Of a stretch of DNA of 64,000 nucleotides, positions 44,137-52,754 are shown one piece after another. A program made the position numbers and the translations under genes. The notes under the pieces were generated by a model. That model had not been told where the DNA came from and did not search any database. It worked only from the letters and a program-made list of their open reading frames with translations. Where the stretch lies: positions 1-64,000 of the forward strand of contig CAZFKP010000002.1 in NCBI GenBank assembly GCA_964518725.1. Direction: 5' to 3'. Numbering within the stretch: the stretch's first letter is position 1; each line of letters opens with the position of its first letter. This stretch comes from JANRKF01 sp964518725 (GTDB lineage: Bacteria > Pseudomonadota > Alphaproteobacteria > Rickettsiales > SXRF01).

Positions 44137-45039
44137 ATGAGTAAACAACGAAAAATCCGCAAGGCCGTTTTCCCGGTGGGTGGCCTTGGCACGCGCTTCC
44201 TCCCGGCCACGAAATCCATGCCGAAAGAGATGTTGCCGGTGGTCGATAAACCGCTCATCCACTATGCGTTTGAAGAGGCAGTAGCGGCCGGGATCGAGCA
44301 GTTTATTTTTGTCACGGGTCGCAACAAAGGGGCGATCAACAACCATTTCGACCATGCCTACGAACTGCAAAGCGTGCTCTCCAGCAAGCAAAAGCAGAAA
44401 GAGCTGGAGAAGGTGACTGGTTGGATGCCGGAGGCGGGCAATATGATTTTTGTGCGCCAGCAGGAGCCGCTGGGCTTGGGGCATGCGGTCTGGTGTGCGC
44501 GGCATCTGGTGGGTGATGAGCCGTTTGCGGTGATTCTGGCGGATGATATGGTACTCTCCAACACGCCGTGCATCAAGCAGATGGTAGCGGCGTACAATGA
44601 AACTGGCGGCAATATCCTCGGTGTGATGGATATTCCCCGCGAACATACGGCCAGCTACGGAATCCTCGACATCGCCGATAAGGGGCATGCGGGGGACGCG
44701 CTGGTGAAGGCGAAGGGGCTGGTGGAAAAGCCGCAGCCGCACGATGCGCCGTCAACACTTTCGGTGATCGGGCGCTATATTTTACAGCCGGAGATTTTCG
44801 GTCTGCTCGAAACCCAGGCGCCGGGCGCGGGCGGCGAAATCCAACTGACCGATGCCATTGCCAAAATGATTCCCACGACCGGGGTGCATGGCTACCGTTT
44901 CGAGGGCACGCGCTACGATTGCGGTTCCCTGGTGGGGTATGTGGCGGCGAATGTGGCCTATGCGCTTGAGCGCAGCGAATTGCGGGCGGATGTGCTTGCC
45001 GAGCTCGCAGCGGTTTATGGCCGCATGGGAGTCAAATAA
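44137..45039 (+). CDS. galU: UTP--glucose-1-phosphate uridylyltransferase
   Basis: 300 residues. KAVFPVGGLGTRFLPATKSMPKEMLPVVDKP is the nucleotide-binding signature (here split: VGGLGTRFLPATK and KEMLPVVDKP); EKPQPHDAPS and GGEIQLTDAI follow. Makes UDP-glucose. The ATG at 44137 is the family start; an upstream TTG at 44116 is in frame. ugd starts 3 bases after its stop. Confidence 0.96.
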   Translation: MSKQRKIRKAVFPVGGLGTRFLPATKSMPKEMLPVVDKPLIHYAFEEAVAAGIEQFIFVTGRNKGAINNHFDHAYELQSVLSSKQKQKELEKVTGWMPEAGNMIFVRQQEPLGLGHAVWCARHLVGDEPFAVILADDMVLSNTPCIKQMVAAYNETGGNILGVMDIPREHTASYGILDIADKGHAGDALVKAKGLVEKPQPHDAPSTLSVIGRYILQPEIFGLLETQAPGAGGEIQLTDAIAKMIPTTGVHGYRFEGTRYDCGSLVGYVAANVAYALERSELRADVLAELAAVYGRMGVK

Positions 45040-45041
45040 CC

Positions 45042-46400
45042 ATGCAACTTGCAGTGATCGGTACGGGGTATGTCGGGCTGGTGTCCGGGGTATGTTTTGC
45101 GGAATACGGTTTCCGCGTTACTTGCATGGATAGCGACTCCGATAAGATCGCCCGTTTGCAACAGCATATTATGCCCATTTATGAGCCGGGGCTGGAGCAG
45201 CTGGTTGAAACCAACCGTAAAGCAGGCAGGCTGTCATTTACCACCGACCTGAAACAGGCGGTGTCTGAGGCGGATGTGGTGCTGGTCGCGGTTGGCACGC
45301 CGCAGCATGGTGCGGAGGCCATGCCGGATCTTACGGCGCTCGAAACAGTGATCGGGCAGGTGGCTGGTGCGCTTACCGGCTACACCGTGGTGGTCATTAA
45401 ATCCACCGTGCCGATCGGCACCAATGCGCGCATTACCAAAATGATCGCGAGCGCTAATCCGGATGCGGATTTTGATGTGGTTTCCAACCCGGAATTCCTA
45501 CGCGAAGGCGAGGCGATCGACGATTTCATGAAACCCGACCGGGTGGTGATTGGGGTGGATTCCACGCGGGCGCACGATGTGATGCAGCGCCTCTACGCGC
45601 CGATCTGTGTTGATAATATCCCGTTGCTTTCGACCAGTTTCGAGTCCGCCGAGATGATTAAATATGCCGCTAACAGCCTGCTTGCGACCAAGATCGCCTT
45701 CATCAACGAGATGGCGGATGTGTGCGAGAAAGCCGGGGCGAATATCCGCGATGTGGCGCGGGGGCTGGGGCTTGATCATCGCATTGGTGACAAATTCCTG
45801 CAACCGGGGCCGGGCTATGGCGGGTCATGTTTCCCGAAAGATACGCTGGCACTGCGCGGCATGGCGCGGGCATTCGGCGCGCCAAGCCGGATTGTCGAGG
45901 CGACGATCGACAGTAATGAAGCCCGCAAGGCGGCGATGGCGGAAAAAATCATTGCGGCTTGCGGCGGCGATGTGTCGGCCAAGAACATCACTATCCTCGG
46001 CGTTACCTTCAAGCCGGGCACGGACGATATGCGCGAGAGCGCTAGCCTCACCATTATTCCTGCCTTGCAGAAGGCGGGAGCAAGTATCCGCGCTTACGAT
46101 CCGCAGGGGATGGAGGAAGCCAAGAGGTTGCTGAGCGATGTGGAGTGGTGCAAGGATGTGGAAAGCGCAGTGGGTGCGGCGGATGCGGTGGTTATTCTCA
46201 CGGAGTGGAATGAATTCAGGAGCCTTGATCTTGCCGCGATGAAAGCATGGCTGAAGACTCCGCTGGTCATTGACCTGCGGAATATCTACAAGCGCCAGGA
46301 CATGCAGCGGCTCGGCTTCCACTACGTTTCGGTGGGCAGGCAGGAAGTGGTTCCCGGCGAGCCTTTTATCGCCGACCTTAAAATCGAGGATGAGAAATAA
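45042..46400 (+). CDS. ugd: UDP-glucose 6-dehydrogenase
   Basis: 452 residues. GTGYVGLVSGVCFAEYG binds NAD; FVSNPEFLREG appears as DVVSNPEFLREGEAIDDF; the catalytic Cys lies in GPGYGGSCFPKDTLAL. Oxidises UDP-glucose to UDP-glucuronate. Directly downstream of galU, which supplies its substrate, so the pair channels glucose-1-P to UDP-glucuronate for surface polysaccharide. Confidence 0.96.
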   Translation: MQLAVIGTGYVGLVSGVCFAEYGFRVTCMDSDSDKIARLQQHIMPIYEPGLEQLVETNRKAGRLSFTTDLKQAVSEADVVLVAVGTPQHGAEAMPDLTALETVIGQVAGALTGYTVVVIKSTVPIGTNARITKMIASANPDADFDVVSNPEFLREGEAIDDFMKPDRVVIGVDSTRAHDVMQRLYAPICVDNIPLLSTSFESAEMIKYAANSLLATKIAFINEMADVCEKAGANIRDVARGLGLDHRIGDKFLQPGPGYGGSCFPKDTLALRGMARAFGAPSRIVEATIDSNEARKAAMAEKIIAACGGDVSAKNITILGVTFKPGTDDMRESASLTIIPALQKAGASIRAYDPQGMEEAKRLLSDVEWCKDVESAVGAADAVVILTEWNEFRSLDLAAMKAWLKTPLVIDLRNIYKRQDMQRLGFHYVSVGRQEVVPGEPFIADLKIEDEK

Positions 46401-46441
46401 CGTTGATTATATCTTGGTTAAATCAAGTATTAACAAAATTA

Positions 46442-46450
46442 TGCTAAACT
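46442..46450 (+). promoter_or_regulatory. Extended -10 upstream of the TraB/GumN-like gene
   Basis: TGCTAAACT, identical to the site at 11257-11265 before the 1014-residue gene. Predicted start near 46457, just before the Shine-Dalgarno GAGGAG (46463-46468). Confidence 0.35.
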
Positions 46451-46477
46451 CTCCCGTGTATCGAGGAGTGTTATTGC

Positions 46478-47512
46478 GTGGATGAAAACGAGCCATTGGC
46501 AACAGAAAAACCCACTGGAATGTCACGAATGCCACGCCGCCAATTTATTGCTGGTGTGATTGCTACAGCAGGAGGCGTGTTTACAGCGCGTGCAATAAAT
46601 CAGCGCAGCGCACAAAATTCGAAAAGTGGCGGATTCAAGGATATTGAACCCATCCGGCATTGCAGTGAAATCATGCTTTCTTCGCCCTTTACTGCATTGG
46701 CTCAACGATTTCGTGAGGGAAATTACGATGGTGTATTGCTGCATGATAGCGGTCATGACACAGTTGCAGGCTATAAAACGCTCATACAATTGTTTGACAA
46801 CCTGCCGGAAATTAATCTGTATTTCCAAGAAAGAGCTGTGCCAGGAAAGGAAAACCATCTTATACAGAGCCTTACCAAGTCCGAAATTTATCGCGCCAGT
46901 CGTAATGCTCCGGTTGCAGAAGAAATGCAACGTGCACAGGAAGAGTTGACAGGAATTATTAAGGCTCGTGCAATTATATCACTGCCCACAGATAGTTTTA
47001 TGACTCCAAGTGCATGGGCGATTGAGGCAATTCTTAAAGAGCACTCGCCTGCCGTAGGTTCAGCGGATCAGTGTATTAATTGGTTTTTTAATACATTGGG
47101 CCATGGCGGTGACATCGAAAAAGCATGGACTCAGTGCCTTATAGAACGAAATGAACACATGGCTAGTGTGATTGCCGATACGATGAAAGAGCATATCGAT
47201 AAGAAATTTGTATTCGAGGTAGGTGCAGACCACCTGCGTGGAGAGCAAGATGTGAAGTATTTTCTGCACAAAAGCAGTCCCGACCTCAAATTTATGGAGG
47301 TAGAGACGTTGCTGGTCAAAAAACCCTCCGAAGCAGGCAAGCTTTATAATGTTGGCGATAGCTCAGGACATTTTGTCTTCACGGTATTGGACAAAGAAAA
47401 GGGGAGAGAGATTAAAGCCAATCGAAACGTCACTCAGCATGGAATCTCCTATATATTAGCTTCACCGCGCGATAAGCATTTAGGGTCAGTTCAGGGCGGG
47501 CGGGAAATGTAG
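46478..47512 (+). CDS. Tat-exported TraB/GumN-like protein
   Basis: 344 residues with a GTG start nine bases after GAGGAG. The N-terminus has the twin-arginine motif PRRQFIAGVIATAGG, so it is probably exported folded. The rest resembles the TraB/PrgY/GumN (Tiki-like) superfamily: VLLHDSGHDTVAGYKTL early on, ERNEHMASVI (family ERNxxWxxxI), and FVFEVGADHLRGEQDV (family VGAGHLxGExGV). Tiki members are metal-dependent proteases, but bacterial roles are unclear. More AT-rich than galU-ugd. The match is distant, so the call is tentative. Confidence 0.55.
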   Translation: MDENEPLATEKPTGMSRMPRRQFIAGVIATAGGVFTARAINQRSAQNSKSGGFKDIEPIRHCSEIMLSSPFTALAQRFREGNYDGVLLHDSGHDTVAGYKTLIQLFDNLPEINLYFQERAVPGKENHLIQSLTKSEIYRASRNAPVAEEMQRAQEELTGIIKARAIISLPTDSFMTPSAWAIEAILKEHSPAVGSADQCINWFFNTLGHGGDIEKAWTQCLIERNEHMASVIADTMKEHIDKKFVFEVGADHLRGEQDVKYFLHKSSPDLKFMEVETLLVKKPSEAGKLYNVGDSSGHFVFTVLDKEKGREIKANRNVTQHGISYILASPRDKHLGSVQGGREM

Positions 47513-47514
47513 CT

Positions 47515-47970
47515 TTACCGCCCCCGATAGCCCGCCACGCCCTGGTCGGCCAGCCACAGGCCTTCCGGTGGTTTTCCGGTCTGGTAGAAAATATCGATGG
47601 GCATGCCGCCGCGAGGATACCAATAGCCGCCGATCCGCAGCCATTTCGGTTTGATTTCCTTCACGATGCGCTTGGCGATCATCACCGTGCAATCCTCATG
47701 AAATGCGCCGTGGTTGCGGAACGAGCCGAAGAACAGCTTCAGCGACTTACTCTCCACCAGATAATCCCCCGGCACGTAATCCACCACCAGATGCGCGAAA
47801 TCCGGCTGTCCGGTGATGGGGCAGAGCGAGGTGAACTCCGGCGCGGAGAACCGCACGGCATACAGCGTACCCTTGTGCGGGTTCGGCACTTTCTCCAGCT
47901 TCGCCTTGTCCGGCGAGGCGGGCAGGGCGGTTTGTTTTCCGAGTTGGGTGAGTTTAGTGCTTTTACTCAT
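47515..47970 (-). CDS. queF: NADPH-dependent 7-cyano-7-deazaguanine reductase
   Basis: 151 residues, the short unimodular QueF. EFTSLCPITGQPDFAHL carries the catalytic Cys; ESKSLKLFFGSFRNHGAFHEDC gives the nitrile-reductase signature (usually ESKSLKLYLxSFRxHxxFHE). Reduces preQ0 to preQ1 for queuosine, used in tRNA-His among others; tRNA-His happens to lie next to it. AGGAAAA precedes the ATG. Confidence 0.96.
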   Translation of the reverse strand: MSKSTKLTQLGKQTALPASPDKAKLEKVPNPHKGTLYAVRFSAPEFTSLCPITGQPDFAHLVVDYVPGDYLVESKSLKLFFGSFRNHGAFHEDCTVMIAKRIVKEIKPKWLRIGGYWYPRGGMPIDIFYQTGKPPEGLWLADQGVAGYRGR

Positions 47971-47986
47971 ATTTTTCCTATTTTTA

Positions 47987-48015
47987 TTGACTTTCTTTCC
48001 TCGAATCCCTAATCC
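47987..48015 (+). promoter_or_regulatory. Possible promoter of tRNA-His
   Basis: TTGACT (47987-47992) and TAATCC (48010-48015) are 17 bases apart. The -10 falls in a heptanucleotide repeat (48004-48024). Confidence 0.4.
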
Positions 48016-48024
48016 CTAACCCCT
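48004..48024 (+). repeat. Heptanucleotide repeat before tRNA-His
   Basis: AATCCCT twice, then AACCCCT: three units of 7 bases with one mismatch, overlapping the proposed -10. Confidence 0.7.
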
Positions 48025-48034
48025 GCTTCTTTAT

Positions 48035-48112
48035 GGCGGGTGTAGCTCAGTTGGTTAGAGCGCCAGATTGTGATTCTGGATGTCGGGGGTTCGAGTCCCC
48101 TCACTCGCCCCA
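48035..48112 (+). tRNA. tRNA-His (anticodon GTG)
   Basis: Acceptor GCGGGTG pairs with CACTCGC; an encoded G at 48035 supplies the G-1 opposite discriminator C, a hallmark of tRNA-His. Anticodon stem CCAGA/TCTGG encloses TTGTGAT with GTG at 48070-48072. CCA is encoded. Unlike tRNA-Arg and tRNA-Ala, no 3'-end copy follows; coaD's stop begins six bases later. Confidence 0.97.
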
Positions 48113-48118
48113 CTTCCC

Positions 48119-48616
48119 TTAGTGTGCCCCGCCGAAATGCGCCTTCAGGTGCGCGGCGATGTTGGGCGAAACGAAACTCGATACATCCCCGCCCAGTTTC
48201 GCGATTTGCTTCACAAAGCGCGACGAGATGAAGTGCGTATCTTCCGAGGCGGTGAGGAAGACGGTCTCGATATCTTTTTTCAGGCGGGCGTTCATGCAGG
48301 CCATCTGGAATTCATATTCAAAATCCGACAGGGCGCGGATGCCGCGGATAATCAGATTGGCGTTATTTTCTTCGGCGAAATTGACCAGAAGGCCGGAGAA
48401 GGTTTTGACGGTGACGCGCTTGGCATCGGCGCCCAGACTCCCAATCTCATCCGCCACCAGTGCACCGCGCACGGCGAGGTCGAAGGCGGGGGCTTTGCCG
48501 GTATCGAGTGCGACACCGACGATCAGCTTATCCACCACCCCGAGCGCCCGCCGGATAATATCCATATGGCCGACGGTGATGGGATCAAACGTTCCCGGAT
48601 AAATGCCGATTCTCAT
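48119..48616 (-). CDS. coaD: Phosphopantetheine adenylyltransferase
   Basis: 165 residues. YPGTFDPITVGHMDIIRRA holds the nucleotidyl-transfer motif (TVGH); NLIIRGIRALSDFEYE and FISSRFVKQIAKLGGDVS complete the family pattern. Penultimate step to coenzyme A. Overlaps the ferredoxin gene by 4 bases. Confidence 0.97.
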   Translation of the reverse strand: MRIGIYPGTFDPITVGHMDIIRRALGVVDKLIVGVALDTGKAPAFDLAVRGALVADEIGSLGADAKRVTVKTFSGLLVNFAEENNANLIIRGIRALSDFEYEFQMACMNARLKKDIETVFLTASEDTHFISSRFVKQIAKLGGDVSSFVSPNIAAHLKAHFGGAH

Positions 48617-48951
48617 TTCTTATCCACCTGCATGTTACGAGTGGCGGAGGGGAGGGTGACTTTAAGGCCGTCCAGCGCGTCGCTCATCATGATCTGGCAG
48701 CCCAGGCGCGAGGTGTGGGTCAGGCCGAAGGCGAGATCGAGCATGTCTTCCTCATCTTCCGTTGCGCCTTTGAGCTTATCAAACCATTCCTTATCCACGA
48801 TCACGTGGCAGGTGGAGCAGGCGAGCGACCCTTCGCAGGCGCCTTCGAGCGAGACGCCGTTCTTATGGGCGATTTCCAGCACGGAAACGCCGTTTGGCGC
48901 ATCGACGAGTTTTTCTGTGCCATCCGGCGAAATAAAGGTCATTTTTGGCAT
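48613..48951 (-). CDS. fdx: ISC-type [2Fe-2S] ferredoxin
   Basis: 112 residues. Cluster ligands in CEGSLACSTC and the later Cys of RLGCQIM are spaced as in adrenodoxin-type ferredoxins; the pre-cluster GVSLEGACEGSLACSTCHV and DEEDMLDLAFG are typical of the ISC operon Fdx that supplies electrons for cluster assembly. The isc operon lies just upstream, interrupted by a plus-strand gene. Confidence 0.93.
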   Translation of the reverse strand: MPKMTFISPDGTEKLVDAPNGVSVLEIAHKNGVSLEGACEGSLACSTCHVIVDKEWFDKLKGATEDEEDMLDLAFGLTHTSRLGCQIMMSDALDGLKVTLPSATRNMQVDKK

Positions 48952-49107
48952 GGTTTCTGGCTCCTTATCAGCTGTTTCACTAATAGGTTTTACGGCGAAT
49001 GCAAGGCAAAAACGGCATTCTGGCCGGTGGTCATAGAATCTTAACTTTCCTGATAATGGCTCAAATGGTAGGGTGGTGCAGTGTTTGTAAGCTGAAGGAG
49101 GAATAAA

Positions 49108-49716
49108 ATGGGCAAATACTTAGATCGTTTGATGGCAGAGCGTGCGAGCCCGCAGCCTCCCTCGCAGGTTGGCGGACGTCCGGAATGCGACCTAAGTTCC
49201 CAATATCTCCAGCGCTTGCTTGATATTCTGGTCGAATGCGAGAGGGCCGAACAGGTGCAAATGCTCACTGGCGGCGATCATGTTAAATGGCGGGTAAGGG
49301 AAGACATCATCGAGCAAAAACTATCCGCTGCATATGGATCGGATTTTAATGCTTCGGTCGCCATCGCCTATCTCGCCATGGGATTTACGAATATGGGACG
49401 GCGCGACCTGCTTGAGAAATTTCCTGGCCGGCGGATCGCTGAAGTTACGCACCTGACGGAAACAGGAACCTTTGAGGGCAGAGATCCACAAGCACTGGAT
49501 AAGATCGGTGAAACGCTCGCCATTGAACCGGAACTGGACAATCCCGACGTCATGAAGGCCTACATGAAGGAGTTAGGCGCATTACCTGACGTCACCCGTA
49601 CCTACAAGGATCCGGTGCGTTACCTTGATTTCGATGTCGGGTTGATCAGCGAGATTAAGCGCCAGCTCGAAGGTCATGGGCAGGGTGGTGGTGCGGCGTT
49701 GCCTCCGCCTCCTTAA
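49108..49716 (+). CDS. Hydrophilic protein of unknown function inside the ISC region
   Basis: 202 residues, no signal peptide or membrane helix. Helical N-terminal half (SSQYLQRLLDILVECERAEQVQML), then FNASVAIAYLAMGF and a Gly/Pro-rich end (GQGGGAALPPPP). Strong Shine-Dalgarno (AAGGAGGAA). On the opposite strand, it separates fdx from hscA and overlaps the hscA end by 4 bases. Family not recognised. Confidence 0.68.
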   Translation: MGKYLDRLMAERASPQPPSQVGGRPECDLSSQYLQRLLDILVECERAEQVQMLTGGDHVKWRVREDIIEQKLSAAYGSDFNASVAIAYLAMGFTNMGRRDLLEKFPGRRIAEVTHLTETGTFEGRDPQALDKIGETLAIEPELDNPDVMKAYMKELGALPDVTRTYKDPVRYLDFDVGLISEIKRQLEGHGQGGGAALPPPP

Positions 49717-51440
49717 TCGACGACGTGCTTGATGTTTTTTCCGGCGAGCGCCACGCCAATCGACGCATTCATCCGTTTCTCGGCGAAGTTCTGGGCGGCA
49801 ATTGCCAGTTGCTGCACTTCCATGTCGATATATTCGCGGTCGGTGCCCTGAAGGGCATTCCGCACGGTCTGTATCTGGCGGGTGATAACGGTTTTCTCGG
49901 CGTCCGTCAGTAAATGCGTGTCCGCCTTCATCGCCGACTCAATCTCGATAATGGCGCGTTCGCCTTCGACGCGGGCTTCGACCAGCAGGCGACCCATGAT
50001 GTCGGCGCGGGCATGCTCCATGCTCTCGCGTAGCATGCGCTCCATCTCTGATGTAGGCAAGCCGTAACTGGGCTTTACCTCGATATGTTGCTGCTTGCCG
50101 GTGGTTTCTTCCTGCGCCGAGACGGTAAGCAGCCCATCCGCATCGACGGCAAATGTAACCTTGATCCGTGCAATTCCGGCGGGCAGCGGTGGGATACCGG
50201 CCAGCTCGAATTTCGCGAGGCTGCGATTGTCGGCGGCCATTTCGCGCTCGCCCTGATAAACGTGGATTTGCAGGCCGGTCTGGTTGTCCTGGTAGGTGGT
50301 GAATTCCTCGCTGGTGGCAATTGGAATTGGGGTGTTGCGCTGGATAAGTTTTTCAAACAATCCGCCCATGGTTTCCAGTCCTAGCGACAGCGGAATCACA
50401 TCGAGCAGCAGATTATCTGAGCCGCGGGTAAGCCCTTCCGCCTGGATTGCTGCGCCAACGGCCACTACCTCATCCGGGTTCACATTGGTGAGTGGGGTGG
50501 TGCCGAACAGTTTTTCTACTTCGCTGCGTACCTGCGGTATGCGGCTGGAGCCGCCGACCATCACTACACCCTTTACGTGTGCGGCACTGAGTTTTGCATC
50601 GGCGAAGGCTTCTTTGCAGCAGGTGAGGGTGCGTTCGACCAGGGGGGCTATGAGTTGTTCAAAGTCCTGAGTGGTGAGTGGTGAGTGGTGAGTGGTGTCG
50701 GTGCAAATTTTTTCTTTCAGTGCGCGGGCTTCGGTGGCGGTGATAGAAAGTTGTGTGGCAATGAGTGCATCAATATCATCGCCGCCCAGTTGCGTATCGC
50801 CTCGGGTGGCGAGCACTTGGAACACGCCTTTTTCCAGTTTAAGCAATGACACGTCAAACGTGCCGCCGCCGAAATCATACACCGCGTAAATGCCTTCGGA
50901 CTCATTGTCTAAACCATAGGCGAGCGCGGCGGCGGTGGGTTCGTTGATGAGTCGTAAAACAGTGAGCCCGGCAAGGGCTGCGGCATCCTTGGTGGCAGCG
51001 CGAGCGCTGTCATCAAAATAGGCAGGAACGGTGATGACGGCCTGTGTGACGGTGCGGCCAAGGGCGCGCTCGGCCTGTGCTTTCAGAGCCTTCAATATTT
51101 CTGCGGAAAGTTGCACCGGGGAGAGTTTGTGGCTGCCGACATCGAGTAGCGTCGCTGCCTCGTGCATCCGGCGCTTGAACGAGCCGATGGCATGCGGGTC
51201 GCCTTTATCCAGCGCAGCCTTGGCCTCGAAGCCGACTTTGGCTTCGCCATCTTTCAGCAATACCACCGAGGGGGTGAGGGCGTGGCCATGGATGTTGCGT
51301 AATACCTGCGCGTTGCCACGATCCGATACCGCGACGACGCTGTGGGTGGTGCCGAGGTCGATGCCGATGGCAAGACCGGCCTCGGCGGCGTGCGGCAGCG
51401 GCGTTTTCCCCGGTTCATGGATTTGCAGCAGTGTTGTCAT
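49713..51440 (-). CDS. hscA: Fe-S assembly Hsp70 chaperone HscA
   Basis: 575 residues, about 40 shorter than E. coli HscA. IGIDLGTTHSVVAV, INEPTAAALAYG, VYDFGGGTFDVSLL and VVMVGGSSRIPQVR form the Hsp70 ATPase; NTPIP then TYQDNQTGLQIHVYQGERE begins the peptide-binding domain. Accepts IscU from HscB through the LPPVK motif. A 28-base tandem repeat (50669-50696) encodes part of a surface loop (TTHHSPLTTQ). The start overlaps the terC stop by 4 bases. Confidence 0.94.
   Translation of the reverse strand: MTTLLQIHEPGKTPLPHAAEAGLAIGIDLGTTHSVVAVSDRGNAQVLRNIHGHALTPSVVLLKDGEAKVGFEAKAALDKGDPHAIGSFKRRMHEAATLLDVGSHKLSPVQLSAEILKALKAQAERALGRTVTQAVITVPAYFDDSARAATKDAAALAGLTVLRLINEPTAAALAYGLDNESEGIYAVYDFGGGTFDVSLLKLEKGVFQVLATRGDTQLGGDDIDALIATQLSITATEARALKEKICTDTTHHSPLTTQDFEQLIAPLVERTLTCCKEAFADAKLSAAHVKGVVMVGGSSRIPQVRSEVEKLFGTTPLTNVNPDEVVAVGAAIQAEGLTRGSDNLLLDVIPLSLGLETMGGLFEKLIQRNTPIPIATSEEFTTYQDNQTGLQIHVYQGEREMAADNRSLAKFELAGIPPLPAGIARIKVTFAVDADGLLTVSAQEETTGKQQHIEVKPSYGLPTSEMERMLRESMEHARADIMGRLLVEARVEGERAIIEIESAMKADTHLLTDAEKTVITRQIQTVRNALQGTDREYIDMEVQQLAIAAQNFAEKRMNASIGVALAGKNIKHVVD
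50669..50696 (-). repeat. Four perfect heptanucleotide repeats inside hscA
   Basis: GAGTGGT repeated four times without error (plus strand reading). The unit is not a multiple of three, so gain or loss of one copy would shift the hscA frame about 260 codons after its start. Confidence 0.85.
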
Positions 51441-52195
51441 TCTGTCACTGCCGCCTCGTGGCGATGGATTTTGAGTTCTTCTCTAAGCGCCGCACGTTTG
51501 CGGGCGCTGGCAGCCATGCTGTTCAATATCTCGGTAAAAATACTGAAGATGATGGCGAAATAGAGATATTCCTTCGGGATCATCACATGCACGGATTTGA
51601 ACACCAGCAGCACGCCGATTGCTAATACAAACGCCAGCGCCAGCATTTTGAAATTCGGGAATCTGTGCAGGAAAGCGCTGATATGATTCGATGCGATCAG
51701 CATCACCACCATCGATACGACAACGGCGGCGATCATGATGCCCAGCTGGTCGGTCAGGCCGACGGCGGTGATGATCGAATCGAACGAGAATACAAAATCG
51801 ACAATCACGATTTGCAGGATTGCAGAGCGAAGCGATGTATAGGATTTGGTGGTTTTGTGGTCGCCGTGGCCAAGGCCGCGCGCATCTGCCCACATTTCCT
51901 TGCCGGCTTTATAAATCAGGAACCAGCCGCCGGCAAACAGCAGCATGTCTTTCCACGACACTGCGAGTTCGCTAATGTTAAACACCGGTTCGGTGAGCTT
52001 CATGATCCATGACAGGCTAAACAGCATGGCCACGCGCATGATGAGCGCCAGCGACAGGCCGAATAGCCGCGCCTTGAAGCGCATCTGCGGTGGCAATTGA
52101 TCGCATACCAGCGCAATGAAAATGAGGTTGTCGATGCCGAGCACGATTTCAAGCAGCGACAATGTTAAAAAACTCATGACCAGATCAAGTTCCAT
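51437..52195 (-). CDS. TerC family integral membrane protein
   Basis: 252 residues, about seven helices. LSLLEIVLGIDNLIFIAL and IVDFVFSFDSIITAVGLTD are the paired acidic TerC signatures. Linked by family to metal (Mn) export or tellurium resistance. It sits between hscB and hscA and overlaps hscA by 4 bases, so it is part of the isc operon here, which is not usual. Confidence 0.92.
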   Translation of the reverse strand: MELDLVMSFLTLSLLEIVLGIDNLIFIALVCDQLPPQMRFKARLFGLSLALIMRVAMLFSLSWIMKLTEPVFNISELAVSWKDMLLFAGGWFLIYKAGKEMWADARGLGHGDHKTTKSYTSLRSAILQIVIVDFVFSFDSIITAVGLTDQLGIMIAAVVVSMVVMLIASNHISAFLHRFPNFKMLALAFVLAIGVLLVFKSVHVMIPKEYLYFAIIFSIFTEILNSMAASARKRAALREELKIHRHEAAVTE

Positions 52196-52203
52196 GGGCG
52201 CTC

Positions 52204-52659
52204 CTAATGCATGTGGTGCAGTTTATATAAATAGGATAGTCGAATTGTCGAGGATTTTGCTTGGTCATAGTCATTTTTTGCGAAGGCTTCCGACAATGCT
52301 CTTTCGCAGGCGTCGATGAGGGCGGCAATATCCGGGTTCTGTTTGTCTGCAATCGCCTCCTGCAGTTCCATGATTTCTGCGAGCAGCGCCGTATCCGGCT
52401 TGGCTGAATTCGCGTCGTCGAGCACGGTGATGCCCTGCAGGGCAAGCAGGTGCTTCGCGCGGGAGAGCGGATGTTTAAGCGTGTTATAGGCTTCGTTCAC
52501 ATCGGCGGATGTTTGCGCGGCGGCAAGCTTTTCTTCCGTGGATTTCCCGGCAAGGCGATCAGGGTGATAGCGCCGCTGGGCGCTAAAATAAGCTGCCTCA
52601 AGCGCGGCGGGGTCGAGGTTAAAATTTTGCGGCAGGGAGAGCAGTGTAAAGTAGTTCAT
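52204..52659 (-). CDS. hscB: Fe-S assembly co-chaperone HscB
   Basis: 151 residues. J domain with YFTLLSLPQNFNLDPAALE and the HPD motif (YHPDRLAG), followed by the helical HscB C-terminal domain that binds IscU. Stimulates HscA. The ATG at 52659 is preceded by GGGGAG; a TTG three codons upstream is also possible. Eight bases from terC. Confidence 0.93.
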   Translation of the reverse strand: MNYFTLLSLPQNFNLDPAALEAAYFSAQRRYHPDRLAGKSTEEKLAAAQTSADVNEAYNTLKHPLSRAKHLLALQGITVLDDANSAKPDTALLAEIMELQEAIADKQNPDIAALIDACERALSEAFAKNDYDQAKSSTIRLSYLYKLHHMH

Positions 52660-52754
52660 ACTCCCCAACCGTCATGAGAGCGCAGTAGCGCGAACCAGCC
52701 ATGAGCCTGTTTCATGGCGCGAGCAGTAGGCGAGTGCCGGAAACAACGTTAACA

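Noticed and set aside
48035..48119. Third tRNA cassette at tRNA-His
   Set aside because: No copy of the tRNA 3' end or of the 26-nt block follows; coaD begins at once.
50669..50696. Possible CRISPR-like array
   Set aside because: Units are 7 bases with no spacers; a simple tandem repeat.
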